DNA of 64,000 nucleotides from Dicyema japonicum (Eukaryota > Dicyemida > Rhombozoa > Dicyemidae), in assembly GCA_011109175.1 (NCBI GenBank), contig RDEW01000003.1, positions 620,001 to 684,000 on the forward strand, in the 5' to 3' direction. Each line of letters opens with the position of its first letter. Positions within the stretch are counted from its first letter, which is position 1. Positions 12,960 through 25,589 of this stretch are shown piece by piece. A program made the position numbers and the translations under genes. The notes beneath the pieces were generated by a model that was given only the letters and a program-made list of their open reading frames with translations, made no database searches and was not told the origin of the DNA.

Positions 12960-13685
12960 TATTTTTCGTAAAACCACGTCGACAATTAGTTAATTAGTTA
13001 ACATTTATTATATTTATGAGATTTAATATTTTATTTTAAATAATTCTACTTGCTTGAATAAGGTTTACTGTGTTGTAATTTAAAGAAAGAAGAAATAATA
13101 AAAAATTATCATATCTACGGATATTTCACTGAAGATCTGGATAGATTAACAAGATAAGATATCGTCGACTTGCTGAATCGTTAATATTTGAGAGGGCTGA
13201 AGTTTATTGATGTTTGTATAATTCGTTTACTGTTTAGCAAAATAATTCGAGGTTACAATTGTTTCTTCGAATGAGGTAGAAATGAAAAAACGTGCAATTC
13301 TGGTATACGTTGGCTTTTCTAAATATTAGGAGGAGCATAACTTGATTCATATTGGCAGCAATAGGCTATTTAGTCTATTACGTGGAAAAATGTTTCGAGA
13401 ACAGTGATGTCATTAGACAGTCTAATTTTTGCCAGTCAAAGCGGATGACAAGTCCGCCTTTCAATCCAATCCTGGATAAAACCACGGGACTGAAATCCTT
13501 CCTATTTAATTTATTTAAGGCGCTATTCGGAAAGAAACTACAATTATTATTGGGTATACAGTAATTTGATATTTGTCAGATTCATATCGTCATCGATTCT
13601 TTTTACAAAGATTCTTTTTTGAAGTTTGAGTTGGTTGACCCACCAATTTTGAAAACATCTGAAGAAATAATATTTTACAAGAATT
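12960..13685. other. AT-rich stretch without recognised genes
   Basis: Follows the 5' side of the RLE element. A 70-codon plus-strand frame (13352-13564) is open but unassignable. No motif or spliced frame was recognised. Confidence 0.4.
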
Positions 13686-14010
13686 ATATTTCATCGCTAT
13701 GGGTGTACTGCATACCGATAATAGGAAGGAGTTTAAGAACTCAAGGATGAATTCGGCCTAAGCACATTTTTGGTTGTACCCGCGCAAGTAAGTTCATTGA
13801 GAGGTATGTTTTTTTATTTAAAAAAAGATTCAATCAAGAATGGCTATTTTTGACAACAGCATATGAAGCCAATTTTGGAAGTTATCTGCCTTGTCTAAGC
13901 CGAATCGTATATATTTACGATGCCAGCATACACGAAACGACAAGACAGACACCATTTTTATTTTTATGGGTTATAAATACCAACAGACTATGTGTGAACC
14001 GTCCAAGAAT
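13685..14010 (+). pseudogene. DDE integrase fragment of a Ginger/KRBA2-like element
   Basis: VLHTDNRKEFKNS near 13690-13735 matches the HTDNGxEFxN block around the second catalytic Asp of retroviral-type integrases. IVYIYDASIHETTRQTPF near 13905-13965 matches the later YNxxxHxxTxxxPF region. Stops separate the blocks. The same superfamily is seen at 24361, 37020 and 56178. Confidence 0.5.
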
Positions 14011-14349
14011 TTGGTGAGATAATTGTTGGTGAAAATCCCACTATCTGCTAAGATTAAATTTTCGGTCAGGTTTTGTTAGTCGGAATAAATTTAGGCTCGT
14101 AAAGACTCAGGTCGTTGATATATTCGGGCAGGCGAAAAGATGGCTCGCCTACGAAGATGGTAAAATGATCAACTTCATGTAATACTTCGAGATTCCTCTT
14201 TGCCAAGAGACACTTCGAAGATAATCCAGCCCATATGGAAATGGCTTTATATGATGTAGAAATAACGGTATATCAAATAGTTAACGACGTGGGAAATTTC
14301 TTAGAAATCAAAAGAAACATTTTCGCAGATTAATATTATCAATGAAAAA

Positions 14350-15335
14350 TTTTATTCAGTTAAAAGTCAGAATGGGACGTTCAACCGCAGATGCTGTTTG
14401 GTCTCACAGGTGGATATGTGTCATGGGGGGTCACAGAGCTAGAGCTCAAGAAAATGGATGTATTTCATCGAAAACAATTACGTATTACTCGACCTTAGTT
14501 GGCCAAGGAGATTACAAATAAGAAATTATACAGATGTTTTCCGAAAATAAGTCTATGGGCTAATTTTAATTACAAAAAGTTTTAATGACAAAAAGAACAT
14601 GATGCCGACACTTTTGGAGATCCTAGTCAGAAAGAATAACAAAGGAATCAATGAGATTGTCAAATCACTTGAACAAGTTCAAAATCAACAAGAGGAAAAT
14701 TCAATTAACAGTAACTTATTTTCGGGATAATTTAGCACGATTTTTTGAATTAAATTTTTTACAACTCCATATCTTCAGCCATTGGATGAAGAGTTAATTA
14801 TGTATTCAAGTCATATTGGAGAAATGAATAAGTGGATGTCAGTGAATTTCACCAAAAGATTATCAAAAGGGCCAAGCTGAGAATGTGCTTTGCAAATGAC
14901 ATTTATTTTATAAATAAAATAGCACCAATGTCAATAATTAAAAGTGACGAATGCTGTGGAATCGCACCAAGAGGCAAGAAATTCCTCTTGACTGTTTGCA
15001 TTCAAGGCTACAGTCAGTCTTAGCAGAAAAAATCTGAAATAGCAATGTCGCATATGTTGAATTAGAGAATGAATATGACGCTATTTCCGATGAACGCCCC
15101 TCCAATATAATAATGTACAATTACTTAAACAGAGAACAAACCATCGTTCAGAGAAGGCCTAGAGTCACTCTCCTTGTGGCTCTGAAAGGATCTGAATAGA
15201 ATTGAAAGAAAACTTAAATGTGTGTGAAGTCTTAGAAGAGCTACGAACGGATGCACACGGCAGAGGCCGATGGAGACGCCCAGTGAAAATAATTTCGCAA
15301 CGTGTGGCCAAACTGAACTTTAGTTAATACATAGA
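14350..15335 (+). pseudogene. RTE-like LINE remnant with foreign insert
   Basis: GRSTADAVWSHRWI near 14375-14415 corresponds to the RT block GRSTADVVWGHRW of the 59914-62790 element. LELKKMDVFHRKQLRI near 14440 corresponds to its QEMDRLDAFHRTQL region, so some 200 codons are deleted. RRPRVTLL near 15150 and VAKLNFS near 15310 are the C-terminal end. The 14540-15140 interval between the blocks is unrelated AT-rich sequence. Confidence 0.6.
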
Positions 15336-15724
15336 TGCCCAAATTGTAAGTTAGCATTGGGAGAACGAAATAGTTGTAAGTCTTATTTTGTTTTTTATCC
15401 AGATATAGACTGTTTTTTCTCGGTTGACGATTATGAACCAGTTTTTAAATTTCGAGGGAATTTTCTATAACAATTTTTCTCTTACCAAAGAATGTATACA
15501 TCCTTATAATGAACAATGATGTCATTTCGTAGTTTTAAATGGTTGAGTATTCCGATGGTCTTTAACATATTAGTGAATTTTCAATTTCTTTGAGAATTTT
15601 TTGTCCCCTGGCTTGTTGTGAATTTGGAAAACCACTTTATTAAAAAATCATAGCAGAAAATCTTCCTAAAGAGTTTGAAAAAGAGATGCCTTTGAAAAGA
15701 TAATGAGGCGAAATTCACTAAAAC

Positions 15725-17575
15725 TTGTATAATTACGCAATTGGTCGTTGTAGTGATAAGAGAGAAGAAGAGACAAAGAAAGGAAAATCAGAAAAGAACA
15801 TGCAGAAAATTTCAAAAGATGAGATCTGCAAAAAATGTAACATAATGAACAAAAGAAAGTGGATGATACATTGCATGGCCTGTTCGTGTGGCTTCCACAT
15901 GTCCTGTGCCGGAATGACTAAAAGTGCCCTGGCTGTCATTTCCGATTGGCACTGTCGGTCATGTCTCCTACCAGATAATACGACATACTCAGCCCTACGC
16001 TACCCTTCTGAACATGTTCCACAAGACCATCATTGATCTCAAACCTGACACACACACCAAGGTTCCTGATCAGGATCCCCAAAGCTACCCGTACGTATAT
16101 CGCGGACTGCCTAATTGAGTGTATTGAAAGGGCAGTCTATTCGGATGACTCTGAGGATTGGGTACTATTATTTTGCTTTGCTCCATTCACACTATGCATA
16201 CCCCATATGAGGGGGAACGAAAAGAAATCACTTACGTCATTAGTAAAGGAGAATATCCACAAATTTTTCTCAAGGAACCTATTTGCAGACACCGAAAAGC
16301 CCATCAACAAAAACCAAAACCATGAGAAGTCAACACAGATCATCTCGGACACTCAGACATTAAGAAGTGCGATCCGTCGAAAACTTTTCGTCGGTGACCT
16401 CAAAACTTGTATGCAAGAGCGATCCTGCCTACGCTGAATAACACAGCAACAACCGAACCAATTAGCGGTCGGCACCCCCAGGGGTTGTGAAGCAGCAGTT
16501 CATGCTTTCCAAACATTAACCAAAAAGAACGTCTGTAAATGATGGACGCACATACCTCCTTATTCCGGCTGAGAAACGCCTTATCAGCACAGAAACTTAA
16601 CTACGTTCTTCGGGGGCACCCTGCTACATGAAAAAGTAACAGATGATATCGATTCCCTCTTCGAGACCACTATTGAACGTATCACCAATGTGAAATTTGA
16701 CGACCGAGGGTGGGGCCAAGCGACACTACCCGTTAGCCTGGACGGACTAGGAATCCATTCACCGAAAGATCTGGCTTGCCCCGTGTATCTGTCCGACTCC
16801 TGATCAGGATGATTCTCCAACTCCAAACAGAATCATCTGAAATCACAGATATGGAGCATTTGAAAGGGATGATGCCTGAGCAAAAAGACCGTTTCAGGAC
16901 CATCTGTACGATAAATATGAGAGGCTTCTGAACCAATCAAACCAACACAGACGTGCCTGTCTAGTCACTGGAAGATGCGAATGGAGTGGCGCTTGGATCA
17001 ACGCACTAGTGTCGGGACCCTTGACAACGACACTGTCCGCATCGGCATCTCCACCAGACTTGGACTGGAGATTTGCCGGACTCACAAATGCGGTGTGGCG
17101 TTACCGTCGATTGTTATGGACACCATCTTGTCGAAGAAGTGCAGAATAATTCTCAAGACACAATGCGATCAACGGAATTGTCAAGCGAGCCCTGGAGTTT
17201 GCTGGAAACCCCGTTAGAAAAGGGGAAACCATTGGTCTGGGACGCTACTTGTGTCGACACACTTTGCCCGTCCAACATTGTCGGGAGTGCGGTAGACACA
17301 CTACATGCCGCGGAAAAACAATTAGGGCTAAGAAGAAATACGAAGCGCTACGCGACAGATTATCGTTTTATCCCATTGTGGTCGAGACAACTGGAGGAAT
17401 AAGGGGAAAATCGCTTCGCTTACTAAAGAAACTTGGACGCTTAGCTACACTAAAAAGCCACGACGCACATGAGACCCGCTGGCCTCTCCAGTTGATCTCT
17501 GTTGCAATCGTGAGAGGCAACGGAACGTCGATAATGTCGGCGGGGTCCACGTTGGATGGATGGCCGTGTTAAATA
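15725..17575 (+). pseudogene. second copy of the PHD/RLE-type LINE, internally deleted
   Basis: The amino-terminal PHD-like finger (CKKC, CMACSCGFHMSC, CRSC) lies at about 15830-15970. Its homologous follow-on segment reaches 16437. The RT core is then missing: the frame resumes near 16600-16800 with WGQATLPVSLDGLGI. RLGLEICRTHKC follows near 17065-17100 and the nuclease-like segment LVWDATCVDT near 17232-17262. The end ETRWPLQLISVAIVRGN near 17470-17525 matches the tail of the 10015-12948 copy. Stops and frameshifts make it inactive. Confidence 0.8.
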
Positions 17576-17816
17576 ATTATCTTAATTATTTCCACTAAAA
17601 CTTGGTGCGTCAGTAAATTGATCTCTAATACTGTTATAAAATACAACTAAGTACAGTTCAACTCCTACCACAATAGAAAAGCGCCCCAAAACAGAGTAAC
17701 ATAATTTATCAATTTTTCAATAATATATTTTATTTTTTAATTAAATTGCATGTTAAAAATTAATAAGCCATTTATTTATTAATTAAAAATTAACGGGAGA
17801 ATTTTGAATTAGCGTC

Positions 17817-19990
17817 ATGTGGTTCGCCGTTTTTGGTGTCGAAAACTGTGGATTATACATCCCAGACAAAAGAACCATCCACTACGTCCACTCCAAGAGG
17901 AATGTCCTTCTTGGACGGTCGACCCACTGGCCTCTCTCTCCTGTCTTGATGGAAGCCTACCTAATGCTTTCCGGCGATGTAAATCTTAATCATGGACCTC
18001 CAAGACCCCTTATTTTGATTCAACTAAACATAAATGGGGTGAAAGGGAAAATCCTCGAACTTAGAAACCTCTTAAAAAGTAAAATACTCACATTTGCCTT
18101 CTCCAAGAAACAAGTAAAACTACATCTTCTTCCACTCCCGTCTTCCTAAACTATCACGTTATCAGGCGTGACCGCCCAGCTGGGCGGGGTGGTGGACTGC
18201 TTACTCTTATCAAAAAAGAAATTCCGTACGCAAACGAAACTTTTGTCAACCTCATCTCTCCCGTCGAATATATTGGTATTTCAGTCAAGACAAGTATCGG
18301 AAACATAAACATATTGAATGTGTATGTACCACCGCCTAACTCATGCCCCAAGGAATTCAGGTTCTCTTTTTCAGACGTCGACGAATCAAAAAATATGTTA
18401 CCTAAGAACCAACCATGCGATGTCAGAGGAAACCAATTGTTATCAAATCTGGATGACCTGGTAATATTAAACAGCCCTGCATTCAATACAAGGACTCTCT
18501 ACAGAGCGAATGACAGGACATCGTCCCCCGATTTCACTCTTGCCTCACCAAACACGCAACATTAACAAAATGGACAGTGCTATACGAGTCCAGCAGTTAC
18601 CATAATCCCGTTTATGACTACGTTTGAAGGAAGAGTGTCAATTGTAAAGAAACCTGTTTCATTACCGACTGTCGAAAAAAGTTCTCAAATTTTGTCGACT
18701 AATATCTTCTTGACTTTCATTTATCCGATTTCAACTCCATCTATAAAGCACTACACTATTTTAATAGAGTGGTACGCGAGGGAATGAATATTTGTATTAA
18801 AAGAAGGCCACTGACCTCAAGAAAGATGCCTCCTCTCAGAGCCGATCCACTCATAAAAGAAAGAAATTACCTAAAAAGCCTCCAAAAACCATCTTGGGAA
18901 ACAAGATTGAGAATTAGTACTTTAGAAAGAGAGATCAGGAACAATTCATAGAAGAAACAAGAGAAAGTTTGGAAAAACCTCATGTCCAATCTAAACAAGC
19001 AGAACTCCCCTACAAAAATGTGGAAAACACTTAGAAGCTTTATCAACGCTGACAACACGCCCTTACGTGAAGAAATGGAAAACAAGATCTTCCTAAATAA
19101 ACTAACCAAGTACTACGCCTCCACGAGTTTCATCCCACACAAGAAATTCGAAGGTCCATCCATCCTAGCCATTAAACCTAAAATAGCTACCTCCCCGATT
19201 GTCCTCTCTTTGGAGAGCGTACAGAATATGGTCAATGGTCAAAAGTCGACTTATTCCTGTGGTCCGGACGGAATCCCTGCAATAGTTCTGAAAAACATAG
19301 GCCTCCATGTTATCATGGCCCTCACCAAAATTTTCAACTTTTCAATCAACGAAAATTGTATTCCTTCCATGTGGAAGCAATCAAACATACGACCAATTCT
19401 GAAACCCGGGCGACCAAAGGGATCACCAGCCTCATTCAGACTAATATCTTTCCTATGTGTTACATCAAAAAATTTGGAAAAGCAGTCAGAAAAGGGCACT
19501 CTACAGAAACTCATTTTACATGCCTTACAAATTTTATCAAGGATGGCCTAAAACGCAAACCTCATCAGAAGTCATTGATATGCTCCATCGATTTAGAAAA
19601 AACTTTCGACACTGTCTAAGAAAGCTTTTGATAAAGAAGATCTCTACGTAAAAAATCCCAAACAACCTGAAAGTCTGAATTGCTAATTTCCTATATGGAA
19701 GAAGAGGAAGAGTGACTGCTGGAAAAACTAGTCAGTGACCAAGTTCCTTCAAAAGTAAGGCTCTGCAAAAGTTTTCACAGACACCACTAAACCCTACACC
19801 ATTTGAGGAATTAGTGAGGAAAACTGGAGCCTTACTACCACCCAAAAAAGTAAGAAACCCACGTTCAATCCGGAAATGCGTTGGAACCCGGGAGGAACAC
19901 CGAGCAAGAATGAGATGGTCGGAATCACCTGACGGCTATGTAGTTATTTAATTTGTCGGTGTTTTTAAATTTTTAATAATAATAATAATC
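17817..19990 (+). pseudogene. CR1/L2-like LINE copy with degenerate 2A-like motif and (TAA)n tail
   Basis: From the ATG at 17817 a leader with KRTIHYVHSK is followed by LMLSGDVNLNHGPP near 17965-18000, the 2A position with the NPGP core altered to NHGP. LIQLNINGVKGKILELRN starts the endonuclease. GGGLLTLIKKE, SVKTSIGNINILNVYVPPP and SSPDFTLASPN are later EN segments in shifting frames. RT begins near 18980 and contains SCGPDGIPAIVLKN and IRPILKPGRPKGSPASFR. The RT catalytic part is lost. The 3' end is GTCGGTGTTTTTAAATTTT followed by repeated TAA near 19970-19990, typical of this family here. Confidence 0.78.
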
Positions 19991-19999
19991 ACTAATTTT

Positions 20000-20511
20000 C
20001 CTCGATATTTTTTTCCGTAATTTCTTGGATACGTTCAGTCAGAAATCATAATATTCTCTTGGTGTTTCATGACAAGCATTAAATAATGAATTTTCAGATT
20101 ATTCATTGTATTTATTGTGTCTATAAAATTATGATTTTAATTTCATTACACCAATCATATAATTTGTGTTATTTTCGCTTCCACTAAATTTGATGTCCAT
20201 TGAACTTGAAATATGAGTCTCCAAAAGTTCAGATTTTATGCTCGAGCAATTTCGGGAACATTCTAAATTCATCTATTTATTCCAACATTGATGTTACCGA
20301 CTTTAGGCTTCTACAACAAATACGACAACTTATCGCATATTTATTTTAACAATGTCTCAAAATAATTTTCATAAATATCGTGCGATAAAAATTGTTTCAT
20401 AGAGGACATTTGAATATGAAGATTTAAAAGAACTGATAATCCCCACATCAGGGGTTGAAGTTGTATTTTTTTGAAGATCTAGAAAAGTAGGGTTTGAATA
20501 TTTTTGAATGT
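20000..20511. other. unassigned sequence before the duplicated segment
   Basis: AT-rich, with no open frame of note and no motif recognised. It ends at a single ambiguous base (N) at 20512, exactly where homology to the second duplicon copy begins. Confidence 0.5.
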
Positions 20512-20928
20512 NCATCATGAACTAACTCACTTATCCGCAGATTATCTTAATGTTCTCTACTTATTAGTTTTGATGACAATCCCAATTGCTATTAATGATA
20601 TTTTTAATCGTTTTATCAAACACAAAGTCTTATTATTGAATGACCAGATATTCACAATAAAAATCGATAATAAAAGTATGAAATTTTTAATAATAAACAT
20701 TATGCTCAAACTGAGGAGAGAGGTGCAAAAATATAGAACTAAGGCGTTTTATGTGGATCATTGTGTTCACAGAACTTACTCCTATTCAATACTGGAGACT
20801 GGAAAGCAAGAACGTGAAAAGCATATGATGGAGAACTTTTTATTGATTTAATGGAGAAAACAGAAGAAACCTTTCTGATGAATTCATGGTCTAATTTTGC
20901 AACATGAACCATTTATGTGCATTTAAAC

Positions 20929-22458
20929 CAAGGTTGTTAAAAATCTGATTTTTTGATTTAAATAGGATTTTTTGATTTAAATCAGATTTTTAATTAAATG
21001 ATTTTTATTCTGAAACAAAGTAAAATAAAAATAAAAAAATGGAAATCGTATTTATTTAAAAGATAATTTAACAATTTTTAACAATTAAACAAATATCAGT
21101 TGAGGAAGCCTGCTGCGTGGATTGCGAACGAGTTCCCTCGGAGTATGGCTATTCCAATCTTTTGTCTTAGCCATAGCCCTTCTCGTTGATCCCTTTTCTT
21201 TCTGGCAAGCAATCCTCCGAGTTCTTGCAAGAATTCAGCCGTCATTGGACCAACGGCTCCCGATGATTCGGTCGCAACAGGAGTAAATCGGTAGCGATCC
21301 CCGAGGCAAGAATATTTCTTGATTTTTAGGTTTTCCGCGGTCGAAGCAGCTGCTCCAGGTGTCTGAACAGATTTAAAAGATTGTAAACAGCTTTTTCAAT
21401 TCCCAGCCTATTTTGTACAGTTGAATGTAAGAATCCAAAAGTCGAAAAAATTTGTTCTATTCCACCTGTGGAAGCAACTGCTCCAAGAATTTTTTGCAGT
21501 GTGAAATTACTTCAGAAGGTGATAAGAGTTCGACTCCCACCAAGCTATAGGTGATACTTTGCTCAATAAATTCGGAGTGAACATGTATAGTTTGAATGGA
21601 TTAGCTTTTGCTCTGAAATTAATCAGAGTCGGAAGAGCATATTCATAATGTTCAGCACAATACTCCAAGGCCAGGTCAATCTCAGCAGTTGAAAGAGATC
21701 TCCCACAACATGTTAGGCCCATTAGATTCGCAAGTAAGTGAAATGATGTTAATGCTTGATCTGCTCGAGTTTTCACTTTCTAAAATGTTGCTAGACCCAG
21801 AGGTGTCCACATTGTCAATTAGATAGCTTTCTCCACCGATGTTACAACTGACACACAAATAACAGGTTCATTATGAATGTTACTCCACCCGTCCAACATC
21901 ATAGACACTGTCTTGTCCGGAATCTTTGCCGACAATCTTCATGTATTTGGTCGTACACACGATCGAGCAATGGACCACCAATTTGATGACGAGAGGGTCA
22001 ACGATTCCCAGGAAGAAGTATTTGGACGAATTTGACAAATCCCGGATGTTCTACAGCAGCAAAGTAGTGTTACTGGAATATATGTATCTAGCGAGTTGCA
22101 TATCAATTAAAATTTTCTTCAATGACGTCATCGCAGTAACGAAATTGATTAAAGACTGGTCCCTCATCCTTGGGAGGAATTCGCTGATCAAATCACTTTC
22201 AGGTTTCGACGGATTTTCAAGGATATCAATATTAGTTCGACATAACAAATGATGCTGCCTCATCCGAGATACGAGACCTTGTACTTCCTTCCCGCAATTA
22301 CGGCATCTGGCTCGACTCCCGGTCTTTCCAGAAATAATACGTTTATCGAAGTGAACCCACAAGGCATCACGCTTTCTTTCAGACATTAAAAAAATTAATG
22401 ATTTAAATAATTATTTTGTTGTTGATTAAAATCAAATGATTTAAATCTAACAACCCTG
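20929..22458 (-). mobile_element. hAT element with BED-finger transposase, non-autonomous
   Basis: Terminal inverted repeats are CAAGGTTGTTAA at 20929 and CAGGGTTGTTAG read inward from 22458, each followed by GATTTAAAT-type sequence. The transposase starts at ATG 22386. Its BED finger shows W10, C28-x2-C31 and HHLLC at 44-49. The frame continues to about 22051 and then in fragments (TVSMMLDGWSN near 21900; KTRADQALTSFHLLANLMGL near 21770). Flanking 8-mers do not match, so no target duplication remains. A LINE fragment is nested inside at 21060-21375. Copy 2 of the duplicon keeps only the 22337-22458 end (about 35157-35282). Confidence 0.75.
21060..21375 (-). repeat. RLE-type LINE 3' fragment nested in the hAT element
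   Basis: The minus-strand frame reads CLGDRYRFTPVATESSGAVG, then AEFLQELGGLLARKK and, near its end, a counterpart of AVVRGNS with one stop. This is the C-terminal end of the PHD/RLE-type family (compare 10015-10240). Only the last ~100 codons plus 3' UTR are present, so it is a 5'-truncated insertion into, and younger than, the hAT element. Confidence 0.75.
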
Positions 22459-22774
22459 CTAGAAAGTTTAAATCACCTAGATGCCTTAAATTATAAGAAC
22501 TGAGAATTATAGAGTACCAATATTAACTTATACATATGCATCCAAGAATGCATGGATGACTTGTGATATCTTAAATTGGTTACAAAGAATTAATAATGAA
22601 ATGTTCTTACAGAATCGACAAATTTTAATTATTGATAACGTTGATGTCACAGTTGTCAAAATTGATTATTAAATGCTTGTCCTGAAGCACTTTGAGAATA
22701 TAATGATTTTAGACTAAAAATACAATATTGGGGAAAATTAGCGATTACTACTTAATTAATAAATAAAATTTTTA

Positions 22775-23033
22775 ATGAATAAATTATTTTACTCGCAGTA
22801 TTTGGGGAGCTTTTCTATTGGGGCAGCGGTTGAACTGTAGTATTCTTTGCCATAATAGTATTATTTGCTAGTGGAGTTAGTCAGGGTATAGTGCCAGAAA
22901 ACTATTCGCCTCACTGGTGGGATCAGTTTGGGAGAATTGACTTTTGTTGAATAGTCCATCTTTCGGATTCGAAGTTCCGTTCAGCCAAGGCTACGAAATA
23001 TGGTATGTTCAATTTTTACAACCAGAATATTGA
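22775..23033 (+). other. possible small host gene, frame unresolved
   Basis: This stretch is conserved in both duplicon copies (second copy about 35590-35845). It contains protein-like pieces, notably ASGVSQGIVPENYSPHWWDQ and, in another frame, FGFEVPFSQGYEIWYVQF, with an ATG at 22775. Joining them needs either introns of 35 and 29 nt or indel correction. In copy 2 a lost C before CGCAG changes the amino end. I do not recognise the protein. It could be a decayed small membrane-protein gene or chance. Confidence 0.25.
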
Positions 23034-23123
23034 AATAATAATTTTAAATTATTAATAAATATTTAATCAAAAAAATAAAATAATAATAACAATCACGTGC
23101 AATTGTGACTCCTGTGGTGGTAA

Positions 23124-23771
23124 ATGAGTGGCAATATTCTTTGGTCAGATAATTCAAGTAACTATAATTATATAAATAGAATTCTCAACAATTTCATTTG
23201 AAGACATAAACGAAATAAAGGACATGTATGGAAGAGAGAAATTCGATCAAATGTTTGGCTGTAAAAAGAGGCAATTATCAACAAGTAGTGGTCCTATGGA
23301 GATATCTTCCAAAAAACCAAAAAGGAAGCCCCAAATAAAACAAGGGGGTATTGATCCTCGATTTCATAGTGAAAGCACTCAGTATGGCGGGAGTATGATC
23401 GTGAATGCGTATAAATTCCTAAGTGATAAAATAAAGGAAGAGTCTTCAATTCTGTAGCCAAACTAAAGGAGAACATCAGTGAGGAAGAGAGTTTGAGAAT
23501 TAAGGGAATATTGACTCGTCGTAAACAACAAGAGAAGTCAGAGAAGGACAAGTTGTATGAACGGAGGGTGAATGCAACACTCCGAGGTAATCAGATTGAA
23601 ATGTTGGAGAAGGGACAACATCCTCAGTTTGTTACAAGGAAGACCAAACGACAACTTGTTTTGAATGAAAGAATGAAGAATAAGTCTGCAAAATCTATCA
23701 ATAAATATCATCAGAAGAAAGAAAGGAAGGCGGCTATTAAAGATTATAAATATTATAAATTTTTAAATTAA
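23124..23771 (+). pseudogene. RRP36: RRP36-like ribosomal RNA processing protein, copy 1 (one-base frameshift)
   Basis: RRP36 is a nucleolar factor of 18S pre-rRNA processing. Exon 1 (23124-23157) and exon 2 (23180-23771) are separated by a 22-nt intron starting GTAACTATAA. The joined frame has ISFEDINEIKDMYGREKF, the family's SFEEL-like start, a basic segment, DPRFHSES, YKFLSDKIKEE, a long charged coil (RRKQQEKSEKDKLYERR), GQHPQFVTRKTKRQLVLNE and a Lys-rich end. CTGTAG at 23452-23457 replaces CTGGTAG of copy 2, so one G is missing and the frame meets a stop. With that base it would be 208 residues, shorter than the ~259 of human. Either a decaying duplicate or a homopolymer sequence error. 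Confidence 0.8.
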
Positions 23772-23797
23772 TTTTCATTGTTTTAAATTAATTAAAA

Positions 23798-23914
23798 ATT
23801 TTTTTTAACAATTAAACAAAATATCAGTTGAGGAAGCCTGCTGCGTGGATTGCGAACGAGTTCCCTCGGAGTATGGCTATTCCAATTCTTTTGTCTTAGC
23901 CATAGCCCTTCTTG
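23798..23914 (-). repeat. RLE-type LINE 3'-end fragment, present only in duplicon copy 1
   Basis: About 115 bp nearly identical to 21070-21183, the very 3' end of the RLE-family fragment. The orthologous place in copy 2 (about 36590) reads straight through, TTTTCATTGATAATTTTTAA, without it. It is a minimal 5'-truncated insertion that postdates the duplication, or was lost precisely from copy 2. Confidence 0.75.
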
Positions 23915-24360
23915 TTATTTTTAAATTAATTTTCTATATTAGGTTGGGTTAAATATACAATTAACAATGTTCTGGTTTCCTGTGCTTCTGCAAGGTACCT
24001 TCACTGGTGAGATTAATACAACTGTACTAGAACTGTTCCTACATTATTTCTGGCGGTTTTTGTCACTACGACTTTCGTCCTTCAATAATGTGTGTATTCA
24101 TTCGGAATCTAAAGCGACGGATCCTAAGGATAATGGTACTCAACGATAACGAGTATGATAATGTTTAATCGAATTTATTTTCTTAATCCAATAATGTCCT
24201 TGCAAAAAACCATAATCAGGTTAATAGCACTATGAGCTTTCATCAACAACCATATTTACACTCAAGTCATACTCTTATGAAGAATAAATAAAACAGACCT
24301 TTCGTCAATTCTAAGGGAACAGCTTGAAAAATTTAGAAATTTCAAAATTCATCAATAGTG

Positions 24361-24972
24361 GAAAATTCATTAGACAGGAAACAACGATTTCGATTAAGAG
24401 AACTACCGAATAAATTTGTTTTTGAAGACTGTAAAGCATTTTTACTGAAGGATGGTCTAAAATTACGGTTCTTTGCAGTTGAAAATAAGGAACTGAAATT
24501 AACGATAATTGAAGTAGTGTATCTGCTTTTTATTGAAGTCTGAGCATAATAAAAACCATTTTGGCCGAGATTGACTTAATAGTATGTGGCGAACAGTTTC
24601 TACAACATAATGAGAGAAGAGATCCGCTCTGTTTTAAACAAATGTGTTTATTGCCAAGTATTGGTTATTTATTAGCTAGTCAAAAAATTGATGGCAACAA
24701 AGCCACCTATTACTTCAATTATTGCCCGAGGTCCAAAAGCCCGTTGTATCGCAGATCCTATAGATCTCAGAAGATATTCAGAAAATAAATCAATCAAACT
24801 TGTTAGTAAACTTCAGTAATTATTTATATGAATGTTTTAGTCGTCGTTGACTCATCATGTTTGCTGTTGTGGAACTGGCAAAAAATAAAAGTGCATTGAA
24901 ATCTCTACTTGAGAATATATTTTACGTTATTGGGAACCCGTTATTTTCAAACTGATAACGGCATAAATGACA
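24361..24972 (+). pseudogene. integrase-element fragment (Ginger/KRBA2-like), copy 1
   Basis: An open amino-terminal part (DRKQRFRLRELPNKFVFEDC, then FLLKDGLKLRFFAVENKEL) matches the region before the zinc-binding domain of KRBA2/SCAND3-type integrases. Near 24870 the core resumes in broken frame, with the Asp-containing LQTDNG counterpart decayed around 24945-24960. Joined there to a CR1-like 3' fragment by a 2.2 kb deletion relative to copy 2. Confidence 0.5.
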
Positions 24973-25485
24973 GTGGAATATATTTATCAACTAGACAAAA
25001 AATACCTTTTACGAAGAAACTGAAAATCTTGGGGATCACCTTCGACACACACATGTCCTTTTCATCTCACGTCGATGATGTCTCTGGAAACTGCTCAAGA
25101 AAGCTAGGGATAATCAAAACTATTTTGGTGCATTAAAAACCTCTTTCCAGCTTTGAAATTATTGTACAACAATTCATTGAGCCATCTGTCAGCTATGCTG
25201 TACGTCATCTCGGGAAATGGAAAAACTATACCCTCATCACTTGAAGACCTTATCTGACAAAATGGAAAGGGATTTACTACCCTGTTGCAAGCATGAACTC
25301 TCAACAATACACAGCCATGACGTGCTTATGAGAAGGGTATACATCACCTTTCTCCAATTCCTATTCTCGAAACTACCCCACCCACAGAAAGTTGTGTTGA
25401 TCCCAGAAAACGCACGAGGAGAAATGAGATCTAATTGAGGCCTTCAAGAATTAAGTTGATATTGAGTTAATAATAATGACCATAA
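24973..25485 (+). pseudogene. CR1-like LINE 3' part, copy 1 of duplicon
   Basis: Homologous to 39318-39905: the frame with KIPFTKKLKILGITFDTHMS, the conserved post-RT LGITFD segment, followed by HHLKTLSDKMERDLLPC. It ends in a short TTAATAATAATG tail near 25470. The endonuclease and RT core are deleted. Confidence 0.7.
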
Positions 25486-25589
25486 TGTCGCGTTAACGTA
25501 ATGGCATGTGACACTCAATAAGACATTAGTTGTTATCATATTTCCATTTGTTTTCAGTCAATAGCATAGAATCAACTGGTTTGTCATAT

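Noticed and set aside
22775-23033. V-ATPase subunit e
   Set aside because: A loose resemblance of SPSFGFEV...IWYVQF to the subunit's C-terminus was considered, but the membrane segments and their order do not fit.
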